Positions 1-7,399 of a stretch of DNA of 7,399 nucleotides are shown one piece after another (positions within the stretch are counted from its first letter, which is position 1; every line of letters starts with the position of its first letter). Position numbers and translations under genes: made by a program. The stretch spans positions 1 to 7,399 of the forward strand of contig CADBMU010000072.1 of NCBI GenBank assembly GCA_902795845.1. Direction: 5' to 3'. The DNA comes from an uncultured Erysipelotrichaceae bacterium. Lineage in GTDB: Bacteria > Bacillota_I > Bacilli_A > RF39 > UBA660. Under the pieces are notes generated by a model that was not told the DNA's origin, made no database searches, and worked only from the letters and a program-made list of their open reading frames with translations.

Positions 1-10
1 GGTGGTAATA

Positions 11-118
11 ATGAATAACAAACAATATTTAGTCGCAAGACTATTTAACTTAATAACTATTCAGTTATTTATAATAATAGCATTATTCATTGTAATAATA
101 GTTATTATTTGTAAATAA
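11..118 (+). CDS. Small hydrophobic peptide, candidate type I toxin
   Basis: A 35-residue open frame from ATG to TAA. A GGTGGT ribosome-binding site lies five bases upstream and matches the GGTG-type sites of the larger genes here. The peptide has a short polar N-terminus (K4, Y6, R10), then one uninterrupted hydrophobic stretch from about residue 11 to 34 rich in Ile, Leu, Val and Phe, and ends in Cys-Lys. That is long enough for one transmembrane helix. It is not recognised by sequence as a named family. Short single-helix peptides followed at once by a convergent antisense RNA are typical of type I toxins such as Fst, TxpA and BsrG, and that arrangement is present here. The toxin role is inferred from architecture. 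Its promoter would lie left of the window. It could instead be a harmless small membrane protein. Confidence 0.55.
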   Translation: MNNKQYLVARLFNLITIQLFIIIALFIVIIVIICK

Positions 119-160
119 CAAAAAAAGCATCTTTATTCTTATAACCTGAATAAAGGTGCT
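119..160 (-). terminator. Intrinsic terminator of the antisense RNA
   Basis: Inverted repeat with arms at 126-138 and 148-160 around a 9-nt loop. On the minus strand the hairpin is followed by a run of seven U. Twelve of 13 pairs hold on the minus strand, with one C-A mismatch at 156/130. On the plus strand the same position is a G-U pair, but no U-tract follows, so termination should work mainly on minus transcripts. Confidence 0.7.
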
Positions 161-214
161 TACCGCAAAAACGTGGCAAGCATCAAGTCCCTAGAAGACT
201 TTTTGCTTCTCACT
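119..214 (-). ncRNA. Candidate antisense RNA (type I antitoxin-like)
   Basis: A minus-strand transcript of about 95 nt is predicted from a promoter at 221-249 and a terminator at 119-160. It would fold into three successive stem-loops. The first pairs 185-189 with 197-201. The second pairs 158-164 with 175-181 (about seven pairs, with one G-U in the minus-strand RNA). The third is the terminator hairpin. It carries no convincing reading frame. It ends directly beside the stop codon of the peptide gene at 11-118, so a plus-strand mRNA with any 3' UTR would be complementary to it. That layout matches RatA/TxpA and SR4/BsrG, where the antisense RNA pairs with the 3' part of the toxin mRNA. Transcription itself cannot be seen from sequence. 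Confidence 0.55.
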
Positions 215-220
215 AAATTA

Positions 221-249
221 ATAATATCATAGATTTTACATAAATACAA
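221..249 (-). promoter_or_regulatory. Extended -10 promoter for the antisense RNA
   Basis: Read on the minus strand: TTGTAT (plus 249-244), a 17-nt spacer, then TGATATTAT (plus 229-221), an extended -10 with one mismatch to TATAAT. The start would be an A or G near 213-214. There is no minus-strand protein gene downstream, which supports a short RNA as the product. Confidence 0.6.
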
Positions 250-296
250 TTTTTTCTTAATAGATCAATCAAGAAATATATAATAAAAATGTAAAT

Positions 297-327
297 AAAA
301 AGGTACTTTAATAAAAGGCCTTTTTTT
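297..327 (+). terminator. Probable weak terminator upstream of miaB
   Basis: AAAAAGG at 297-303 can pair with CCTTTTT at 319-325, and CTTT at 306-309 with AAAG at 314-317. The loop is AATA and there is a small internal bulge; seven T close the element at 321-327. It could end the mRNA of the small peptide gene, giving a 3' UTR of about 200 nt that contains the complement of the whole antisense RNA. The stem is mostly A-U, so its strength is uncertain. Confidence 0.45.
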
Positions 328-335
328 GGTATAAT
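327..335 (+). promoter_or_regulatory. Extended -10 promoter of miaB operon
   Basis: TGGTATAAT is a perfect -10 with the TGn extension. A weak -35-like TTTAAT lies 17 nt upstream at 307-312, inside the preceding terminator-like hairpin. The expected start near 342 leaves a leader of only about 16 nt, holding the GGAAGTGAT ribosome-binding site at 346-354. Confidence 0.7.
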
Positions 336-357
336 TTAACTGTTTGGAAGTGATAGA

Positions 358-1764
358 ATGAATTTACCTGATTTAAAAGAAGCAAGAAAAAGAACTGATA
401 AAAAAGTTGACTATTTAGAAAATGATAATAATATAAAAAAAATATTTGAAAATAAAAAGTATTTTTTAAAAACATATGGTTGCCAGATGAATGTGCATGA
501 CTCAGAAGAAATAAGAAAATATTTAGAAATGTTAGGATTTACCTCAACAGATAATTTAGAAGATTCTGATATTGTCGTATTAAACACTTGTGCTATACGT
601 GAAAATGCTCATGATAAAGTATTTGGATATCTTGGACGCTGTAAACATTTAAAAAAAGAAAAACCAGGATTAATTGTAGCTATTGGTGGTTGCATGAGTC
701 AAGAAGAAAATGTTGTAAATGAAATAAAAACAAAACATCCTTATGTCGATATAGTTTTTGGAACCCATAATATTAATGAATTACCTAAACTTATATTAAA
801 TGCTAAAGGTAAACTTGATATAGAAGTATATTCTAATGAAGGAAATGTATTTGAAAATGTCATTTATTCAAGAGATTCTAAAATTAAAGCTTGGGTAAAT
901 ATTATGTATGGATGTGATAAATTTTGTACTTATTGTATAGTTCCATATACTCGTGGTAAACAAAGAAGTAGAAAAATGGATAAAATATTAGAAGAAGTAA
1001 TTGATTTAAAAAATAATGGATATAAAGAAGTAACATTATTAGGACAAAACGTAAATGCTTATGGTAAAGATTTAGAAGAAAACTATGACTTTGCTACTTT
1101 ATTAGAAAATGTTGCTAAAACAAATATTGAAAGAGTTAGATTTGTAACTTCTCATCCTTGGGATTTTACTGATGAAATGATAGATATTATTGCTAAATAT
1201 GAAAATATTATGCCTTATATCCATTTACCTTTACAATCAGGATCTTCTAAAATATTAAAACTAATGGGTAGACGTTACACTAAAGAAGAGTATTTAGAGT
1301 TATATAAAAAGATAAAATCCAAAGTAAAAGATGTAGCAATTACTACTGATATAATAGTAGGTTTTCCTAATGAAACAGAAGAAGACTTTAATGAAACTTT
1401 AGATGTTGTAGAAAAATGTAAATTTGATGGAGCATATACTTTTATTTATTCTAAAAGGGAAGGAACACCTGCAAGTCTTATTAAAGATTCAATTGATTTA
1501 AAAACTAAAGAAGAAAGACTTTATAAATTAAATGAACTTATAAATAAGTATAGTAAAGAAGCTAATGAAAAATATCTAGATAAAAACGTTAAAGTTTTAG
1601 TTGAAGGAATTAGTGAAAAAGATTCCACTAAATTATTTGGATATACTGATACAATGAAATTAGTTAATATAACTGGTGATAAATCTAATATTGGTAAAAT
1701 TGTAAATGTTAAAATAACTGATGCTAAAAGTTTTAGCTTAGATGGAGAAATATGCAATGGATAA
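358..1764 (+). CDS. miaB: tRNA-2-methylthio-N6-isopentenyladenosine synthase MiaB
   Basis: Cytoplasmic radical-SAM methylthiotransferase that converts i6A37 to ms2i6A37 in tRNAs reading UNN codons, using two [4Fe-4S] clusters. The 468-residue length is normal for the family. The N-terminal domain (about 35-150) carries the three auxiliary-cluster cysteines: C42 in KTYGCQMN, C78 in LNTCAIRE and C112 in GGCMSQ. The radical-SAM cluster motif is C186-x3-C190-x2-C193 in YGCDKFCTYCIVP, followed by TRGKQRSR, GQNVNAYG (229-236) and IHLPLQSGS (288-296). A TRAM-type RNA-binding domain fills about 402-466. The QMN and IPV/IVPYTRG signatures fit MiaB rather than MtaB or RimO. The start has a GGAAGTGAT site just upstream. 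The last codons contain the ribosome-binding site of the next gene, which overlaps by 8 nt. Confidence 0.96.
   Translation: MNLPDLKEARKRTDKKVDYLENDNNIKKIFENKKYFLKTYGCQMNVHDSEEIRKYLEMLGFTSTDNLEDSDIVVLNTCAIRENAHDKVFGYLGRCKHLKKEKPGLIVAIGGCMSQEENVVNEIKTKHPYVDIVFGTHNINELPKLILNAKGKLDIEVYSNEGNVFENVIYSRDSKIKAWVNIMYGCDKFCTYCIVPYTRGKQRSRKMDKILEEVIDLKNNGYKEVTLLGQNVNAYGKDLEENYDFATLLENVAKTNIERVRFVTSHPWDFTDEMIDIIAKYENIMPYIHLPLQSGSSKILKLMGRRYTKEEYLELYKKIKSKVKDVAITTDIIVGFPNETEEDFNETLDVVEKCKFDGAYTFIYSKREGTPASLIKDSIDLKTKEERLYKLNELINKYSKEANEKYLDKNVKVLVEGISEKDSTKLFGYTDTMKLVNITGDKSNIGKIVNVKITDAKSFSLDGEICNG
1744..1747 (+). promoter_or_regulatory. Ribosome-binding site fixing the 1757 start
   Basis: GGAG lies nine bases before the ATG at 1757. 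The longer in-frame ATG at 1742 overlaps this site and has no ribosome-binding site of its own (it is preceded by TTTTAGCTTAG), so 1757 is preferred. Confidence 0.7.
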
Positions 1765-2260
1765 AAAGATATTTGTAATTAATGGAACTGGTGGAAGTGG
1801 TAAAGATACTTTTGTAAATTTTATTTCAAAGTATGCAAAAGTATTTAATGTTTCATCAGTAGATAAAGTAAAAGAAATAGCTAGTTATTGTGGTTGGAAT
1901 GGTAAAAAAGAAGAAAAAGATCGTAAATTTTTATCTGACTTAAAAGCTTTACTAACAAATTATAATGATTATCCATTTCATGATATTATGAAAAAAATAG
2001 ATTATTTCTATCAAAGTAATGATGAAATAATGTTTATTCATATAAGAGAACCAGAAGAAATATTAAAAGTAGTTGAAGCTAGCGGAGCTAAAACAATTTT
2101 AATAAAAAGAAAAAATCTAGATAATATTAATTCAAATACGTCTGATATGAATGTAGATAATTATAATTATGATTATTATATAAATAATGATAGTACTCTA
2201 GAAGATTTTGAAGAAAAAGCAAAAGAGTTTTTAGAAAATATTAAAACTAAAAAATTATAA
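1757..2260 (+). CDS. P-loop kinase, dNMP kinase-like
   Basis: A 167-residue predicted nucleotide kinase. A P-loop at residues 10-18 (GTGGSGKDT) follows a short beta strand, KIFVING. The GKD variant of Walker A is common in deoxynucleoside monophosphate kinases of the phage T4 type and in dephospho-CoA kinase. K55-D-R-K58 lies in a helical middle region, and HIREPEEI (95-102) resembles the Arg-containing segment of dNMP kinases. The tail [17 protein letters not shown] (139-155) resembles the usual core ending of these folds. The likely reaction is phosphoryl transfer from ATP to a nucleotide or similar small molecule; the substrate is not determined. It overlaps miaB by 8 nt and queA starts 13 nt after it, so all three are probably one operon. 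The longer frame from 1742 would add five residues, but ribosome-binding-site spacing favours 1757. Confidence 0.7.
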   Translation: MDKKIFVINGTGGSGKDTFVNFISKYAKVFNVSSVDKVKEIASYCGWNGKKEEKDRKFLSDLKALLTNYNDYPFHDIMKKIDYFYQSNDEIMFIHIREPEEILKVVEASGAKTILIKRKNLDNINSNTSDMNVDNYNYDYYINNDSTLEDFEEKAKEFLENIKTKKL

Positions 2261-2267
2261 AGTGGTG
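2261..2267 (+). promoter_or_regulatory. Ribosome-binding site fixing the queA start
   Basis: AGTGGTG lies six bases before ATG 2274. The GTG codons at 2262 and 2265, which could extend the frame, are inside this site and so are unlikely to be starts. Confidence 0.75.
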
Positions 2268-2273
2268 ATAAAA

Positions 2274-3299
2274 ATGACGACAAAAGAATTTGATTATAAT
2301 TTACCAGAGGAATTAATTGCTCAAACACCAATTAAAAATAGAAGTGAATCTAAACTTATGATTTTAGATAAGAAAACTGGTAAAACGAAAGACGAAGTAT
2401 TTAAAAATGTTATAAATTATTTAAATAAAGGTGATGTATTAGTACTTAATGATACTAAAGTTATCCCTGCGAGACTTATTGGTGAGAAAGAAGATACTAA
2501 AGCAGTAATAGAATTGTTACTTCTTAAAGACCTTGGTGATAATACATGGGAATGTCTTGCTAAACCTCAAAAAAGATTACATGAAAACACCATTATAACT
2601 TTTGGAGATGGTAAACTTAAAGCTAAAGTAGTAAAAAAATTAAATGATGGCATAACTCATGTACAACTAGTTTATAATGGAATTTTAATGGAAATTTTAG
2701 AAGAACTTGGAACAATGCCGCTTCCACCATATATTCACGAGAAGTTAGAAGATCAATCAAGATATCAAACTGTTTATGCTAAAAATATTGGATCTGCAGC
2801 AGCACCAACGGCTGGACTTCATTTCACAAAAGAATTACTTCAAGAAATTGAAAATAAAGGTGTAATTATAAAATATGTAACTCTTCACGTAGGTCTTGGT
2901 ACTTTTAGACCTGTAGAAGTAGAAGATGTAGAGAAACATCATATGCATACAGAATTTTATATAATGAATAAAGATACAGCTGATACTTTAAATCTTGCTA
3001 AAAAAGAAGGAAGAAAAATATATGCTATTGGTACAACATCAACTAGAACATTAGAAACAATTATGACTAAATATAATATATTTAAAGAGTGTAGTGGAAA
3101 TACTGATATCTTTATATATCCTGGGTACGAATTTAAAGCAATTGATGGATTAATTACAAATTTTCATTTACCAAAATCAACATTATTAATGCTTGTTAGT
3201 GCACTATCTAGTAAAGAAATAATGCTTAATGCTTACAGTGAAGCTATTAAGAAAAAATATCATTTTTTCTCATTTGGAGATGCAATGTTTATAAAATAA
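2274..3299 (+). CDS. queA: S-adenosylmethionine:tRNA ribosyltransferase-isomerase QueA
   Basis: Transfers and isomerises the ribosyl group of SAM onto preQ1 at position 34 of tRNA, making epoxyqueuosine. From ATG 2274 the protein is 341 residues, the normal QueA size. Family signatures in order: [14 protein letters not shown] near the N-terminus, [11 protein letters not shown] (58-68), GTMPLPPYI (146-154), YQTVYA (164-169), [13 protein letters not shown] (173-185), [10 protein letters not shown] (205-214), GTTSTRTLE (253-261), [15 protein letters not shown] (292-306) and FFSFGDAM (331-338). No gap or substitution in these blocks suggests loss of activity. It is the last gene of the miaB operon and is followed by a clear terminator. 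tgt, its pathway partner, is next but has its own promoter. Confidence 0.97.
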   Translation: MTTKEFDYNLPEELIAQTPIKNRSESKLMILDKKTGKTKDEVFKNVINYLNKGDVLVLNDTKVIPARLIGEKEDTKAVIELLLLKDLGDNTWECLAKPQKRLHENTIITFGDGKLKAKVVKKLNDGITHVQLVYNGILMEILEELGTMPLPPYIHEKLEDQSRYQTVYAKNIGSAAAPTAGLHFTKELLQEIENKGVIIKYVTLHVGLGTFRPVEVEDVEKHHMHTEFYIMNKDTADTLNLAKKEGRKIYAIGTTSTRTLETIMTKYNIFKECSGNTDIFIYPGYEFKAIDGLITNFHLPKSTLLMLVSALSSKEIMLNAYSEAIKKKYHFFSFGDAMFIK

Positions 3300-3328
3300 A
3301 ATCACATTTAAAAATAAATGTGGTTTTT
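3297..3328 (+). terminator. Intrinsic terminator after queA
   Basis: CACATTT at 3303-3309 pairs perfectly with AAATGTG at 3316-3322. The stem is extended by flanking A-U and U-G pairs and followed by TTTTT at 3324-3328. It overlaps the queA stop codon and closes the first operon. The AT-rich stretch from 3329 to about 3408 shows nothing further. Confidence 0.85.
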
Positions 3329-3408
3329 ATAATAATTTAATATAAAAATATTTGATATTGGTTTAAAGTTTTTAACTAACATATTTAGAAAGATTATAAC
3401 ATAGATAA

Positions 3409-3437
3409 TAGGTTTTAAAGAAATTTTATGATATAAT
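3409..3437 (+). promoter_or_regulatory. Extended -10 promoter of tgt operon
   Basis: TGATATAAT at 3429-3437 is an extended, perfect -10. The hexamer 17 nt upstream is TAGGTT (3409-3414), a poor -35. The same hexamer at the same spacing precedes recD2. The expected start near 3444 leaves about 14 nt of leader with an AAGGTGAT ribosome-binding site at 3446-3453. Confidence 0.7.
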
Positions 3438-3457
3438 CAAAATGTAAGGTGATTTAA

Positions 3458-4881
<1,424 letters not shown>

Positions 4882-4889
<8 letters not shown>

Positions 4890-5808
4890 GGGTTTAAACT
4901 TTATAGAAAGAAATCTAGATGGGTATATAGATTTAGATAGTTATTTACTAGAAAAATATGGTAGTGTTGCGATAAAAAATAATTCTGATATTAACCGAGA
5001 TTCTAATATAATTATGATTACAATCAATAATGCTATTTACTATTTTAAATCATGCTCAAAAGAAGAAGCTGTTAAAGAAATGTTAGCTGATAAAATGTTG
5101 GAATATCTCGGTATTGAACATGCATGTTATGATCTTGCTTGTATAAATGGTGAATATGGTGTTATTTCCCAAAACTTTAAAGATTCAAATTACAACTATA
5201 TATCTGGTGATGACCTTATTTATGAATATTATAATGATAATACCTTAGAGAAAAAAGAATTTAATTTTGATAAATTTAATAATTTGATAGATATATGGAA
5301 TTTATTAGAAATTAGATATAATTATTATCCTAATAAAGAAGTTATAGTAAAAAATATAATGTATAATTTGAATGAAAAATTTATGTTTGACATTATTACT
5401 TGTCAGTGGGATGGTGCTTCATATAACTGGATGATTGCAGAAAATAGCACATATGCAAAATTAGCTCCAGTTTACGATAATCAAAAAATGCTTGATGGTC
5501 TAGATTATGATAAAAATAAAAATTTAAATATTAAAGTCGATGAATTTAATCAGGCTCGAACTGAATATGATAACTTAGTAGAACTAAAAAAATATTTAAA
5601 TTATTCATCAGAAGAATTTGTTCAAATATTTAAAAATATGCTTAAATCGTTAACTCCTGCAAACATCAAATGGATGCTTATAACAATTGAAAGTGAATTA
5701 AGAATAAAAATACCTCATAAAATAAAAGAAAGTATATTAGCTAGATATACATATAACTACAATCAAATAGAAAAAATATTAGAAGAAGAACTTAGTAAAA
5801 AAAGATAG
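4882..5808 (+). CDS. Orphan HipA-fold protein kinase
   Basis: A 308-residue protein with the layout of the HipA/CtkA kinase fold. K56 in YYFKSC fits the ATP-binding lysine. Helix 60-76 (E61, E62, E66) fits the region with the conserved Glu. YGVISQNF (92-99) fits the hinge. D177 and N182 in WDGASYNW fit the catalytic Asp and metal-binding Asn (D-x4-N, as D309 and N314 of E. coli HipA). D199 in LAPVYDN fits the DFG-equivalent Asp (D332). The usual catalytic-loop D-R-H or D-x-H is D-G-A here, so the His is missing. There is no HipA N-terminal domain and no HipB-like DNA-binding gene beside it. Typical family activity is Ser/Thr phosphorylation of a protein target; the target here is unknown. A strong AAGGAGAT site precedes ATG 4882, and the gene overlaps its upstream neighbour by 8 nt. 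Confidence 0.72.
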
Positions 5809-5824
5809 GTTCTTTTCTTTTTTT
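5785..5824 (+). terminator. Probable weak terminator after the HipA-like gene
   Basis: GAAGAAC near 5785-5791 can pair with GTTCTT at 5809-5814. Alternatively the A-run with GA (5797-5805) pairs with the following TC and T-runs. A tract of seven T ends the element at 5818-5824. The stems are mostly A-U, so strength is uncertain, but the position straddling the stop codon of the operon's last gene fits. Confidence 0.42.
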
Positions 5825-5834
5825 ATGGTACAAT
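5806..5834 (+). promoter_or_regulatory. Extended -10 promoter of recD2
   Basis: TGGTACAAT at 5826-5834 is an extended -10 with one mismatch. TAGGTT lies 17 nt upstream at 5806-5811, overlapping the TAG stop of the previous gene. The expected start near 5841 falls at the GGTGAT ribosome-binding site (5841-5846), giving an extremely short leader. Confidence 0.6.
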
Positions 5835-5849
5835 TGTTTTGGTGATACT

Positions 5850-7399
5850 ATGAATTACATCAAGGGAAAAATAAAAAATACAATCTATCAAAATGATAAT
5901 GGCTTTTTTGTAGGGCTTTTTCGCATAAAAGAAACTAATGATGAAGAATTAAATGATTTAATAAATAAGACAATTACTATAACTGGATCTATTATAGATA
6001 TTAATTTTGATGATACATATATTTTATATGGTAATTATATTACGCATGAAAGATTTGGCAAACAATATAAATTTAATGATTATGAAAAAGTTCTTCCAAC
6101 TACCGAAGAATCAATAATTGAATTTTTATCAAGCTCTTTGATAAAAGGTTGTGGAAGTAAGACAGCAAAAAAAATAGTAGAAACATTTAAAGAAGATGCA
6201 ATTAACAAAATTAAAGAAAGTTATACAAACCTTTTATTGGTTCCTGGTATTACTGAAGCAAAAGCTTTAAAAATATATGACTCAGTATTAAAAGCCTCTG
6301 TATCTGATGACATAATTGTTAAATTAAAACAAATGGGATTTTCAATACCAGAAGCTATAAAAATATTTAATCGTTATCAAGATAAAACCTTAAATTTAGT
6401 AGATTTAAATATATACCTTTTAAAAGAAATAATTCCTTTTAATAAATTAGATAACATATTTTTAAAAAATAATAATTTTGATGATGAAGTAAGAGTTAAA
6501 GCTTGTATTTTAGAAAGTATGCAATATTTAAGTAATTCAAATGGTGATACTTATTATTATAAAGAAGAGATTATTGATGCTTTAAAATTTAATTATAAAT
6601 TAATATTAGATGAAGTTTATATTGATGAATTATTAAATGAACTAATAAAAAATGATTATATAGTATTAATTGATAATAAATACTACTTAAAAGAAATTTA
6701 TGAAATGGAAAAAGATATATCTTATAATTTAAAAAATATAGTTTCTTATGGTAAAAAGACAATAAAATGTCTTGATGAGAAAATAGAGTATTTAGAAAAT
6801 ATTTTAGAAGTTGATTATAATGAAGAACAAGAAAATGCTATAAAAAAAGCTTTACAAAATCGCGTTACAATAATTTCTGGAGGTCCTGGAACAGGTAAAA
6901 CTACTATTATCAATGCGATATGTAAATTATATATTGATAATTATAAATTAAGCCCACTAGATTGTGCTACAAATATAGCACTTTTAGCTCCGACTGGACG
7001 TGCAAGCAAAAAGATGGCTGAATCAACAACATTACCTGCATCTACAATACATAGATTCTTAAAGTGGAATAAAGATACAAATGCATTTGGGGTAAATGAA
7101 TATAATAAAAATCATCAAAAATTAATTATAGTTGATGAAGTTAGTATGATAGATACTTATTTAATGGATGCACTATTAAAAGGAATAGATAGTAATATTC
7201 AATTAATTTTAGTTGGAGATTCGTTTCAACTACCTTCAGTAGGAGCAGGATTAATATTAAATGATTTAATTGATTCAAATAAATTTTCTTTTTGTCCTTT
7301 ATCTAAAATCTATCGTCAAAGTGATAATTCCTATATACCATTTTTAGCTAAAGAAATTAAAGATCATAAAATAACTAATAATTATTTGACTAAAAAAGA
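5850..7399 (+). CDS. recD2: RecD2-type ATP-dependent DNA helicase, 3' end cut by window
   Basis: An open frame of 516 codons runs to the window edge with no stop. RecD2 proteins are usually about 700-850 residues, so roughly a third is missing. RecD2 is a 5'-3' superfamily 1B helicase acting in DNA repair and replication without RecBC. In order: an N-terminal OB-like region (about 1-85) typical of RecD2, tandem helix-hairpin-helix elements (about 98-150, with KGCGSKTAKKI and VPGITEAKA), a linker with winged-helix-like character, Walker A GGPGTGKTT (344-352), motif Ia LLAPTGRASKKM, STIHRFLKW, Walker B VDEVSM (428-433), motif III LVGDSFQLPSVGAG and motif IV-like LSKIYRQS. The N-terminal extension separates it from RecD of RecBCD. 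It starts its own transcription unit with a GGTGAT site five to six bases before the ATG. Confidence 0.93.
   Translation, partial: MNYIKGKIKNTIYQNDNGFFVGLFRIKETNDEELNDLINKTITITGSIIDINFDDTYILYGNYITHERFGKQYKFNDYEKVLPTTEESIIEFLSSSLIKGCGSKTAKKIVETFKEDAINKIKESYTNLLLVPGITEAKALKIYDSVLKASVSDDIIVKLKQMGFSIPEAIKIFNRYQDKTLNLVDLNIYLLKEIIPFNKLDNIFLKNNNFDDEVRVKACILESMQYLSNSNGDTYYYKEEIIDALKFNYKLILDEVYIDELLNELIKNDYIVLIDNKYYLKEIYEMEKDISYNLKNIVSYGKKTIKCLDEKIEYLENILEVDYNEEQENAIKKALQNRVTIISGGPGTGKTTIINAICKLYIDNYKLSPLDCATNIALLAPTGRASKKMAESTTLPASTIHRFLKWNKDTNAFGVNEYNKNHQKLIIVDEVSMIDTYLMDALLKGIDSNIQLILVGDSFQLPSVGAGLILNDLIDSNKFSFCPLSKIYRQSDNSYIPFLAKEIKDHKITNNYLTKK

Noticed and set aside
160..213. Minus-strand GTG-started leader peptide of 17 codons inside the predicted antisense RNA
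   Set aside because: There is no ribosome-binding site, the start sits at the 5' end of the RNA, and the frame crosses all of the stem-loops. It is most likely chance.
1521..1757. Minus-strand open frame of 78 codons inside miaB
   Set aside because: It lies wholly opposite the conserved TRAM-domain coding region of miaB, has no ribosome-binding site, and arises from the AT-rich codon pattern.
3329..3408. Possible regulatory RNA or preQ1 riboswitch between queA and tgt
   Set aside because: The stretch is plain AT-rich sequence upstream of the promoter. The tgt leader is only about 14 nt, too short for a riboswitch, and no C-rich/A-rich preQ1 aptamer pattern is visible.

Overview
The window is strongly AT-rich DNA, with A- and T-ending codons throughout. 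Its genes are compact and almost all on the plus strand. Ribosome-binding sites are of the GGAG or GGTGAT type, and promoters carry extended -10 boxes. Together with the gene families (MiaB, QueA, a bacterial-type Tgt, a RecD2-type helicase without RecBC) this points to a low-GC member of the Bacillota, perhaps an uncultured host-associated Bacilli or Clostridia lineage; the exact lineage is an inference. Every stop is TAA or TAG, Trp is TGG, and conserved Arg positions use AGG, so nothing suggests a reassigned code.

Layout. Positions 1-327 hold a 35-residue, almost wholly hydrophobic peptide gene. It faces a convergent minus-strand promoter whose roughly 95-nt transcript would end at a hairpin and U-tract right after the peptide's stop codon. 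This is the architecture of a type I toxin-antitoxin locus and is the most novel-looking part of the window. Positions 327-3328 form the first operon: miaB (tRNA A37 methylthiolation), a small P-loop kinase resembling deoxynucleoside monophosphate kinases, and queA (queuosine synthesis), closed by an intrinsic terminator. Positions 3409-5828 form the second operon: tgt (exchange of G34 for preQ1), a 105-residue single-pass membrane protein with a pseudopilin-like outer part, and an orphan HipA-fold kinase. From 5826 a third unit begins with a recD2-type helicase gene that runs off the right edge.

How the genes fit together. Tgt inserts preQ1 at position 34 of GUN-anticodon tRNAs and QueA converts it to epoxyqueuosine. 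MiaB modifies A37 of tRNAs that read codons starting with U. tRNA-Tyr is a known substrate of both systems in other bacteria, so the first five kilobases are largely an anticodon-loop modification neighbourhood, although queA and tgt sit in separate transcription units here. The membrane protein and HipA-like kinase are joined to tgt by 8-nt overlaps and are probably co-translated with it, but their functions are not known.

Start codons were revised for three genes. In each case the longest open frame begins at or just upstream of the ribosome-binding site, so the next in-frame ATG is preferred: 1757, 2274 and 4572.
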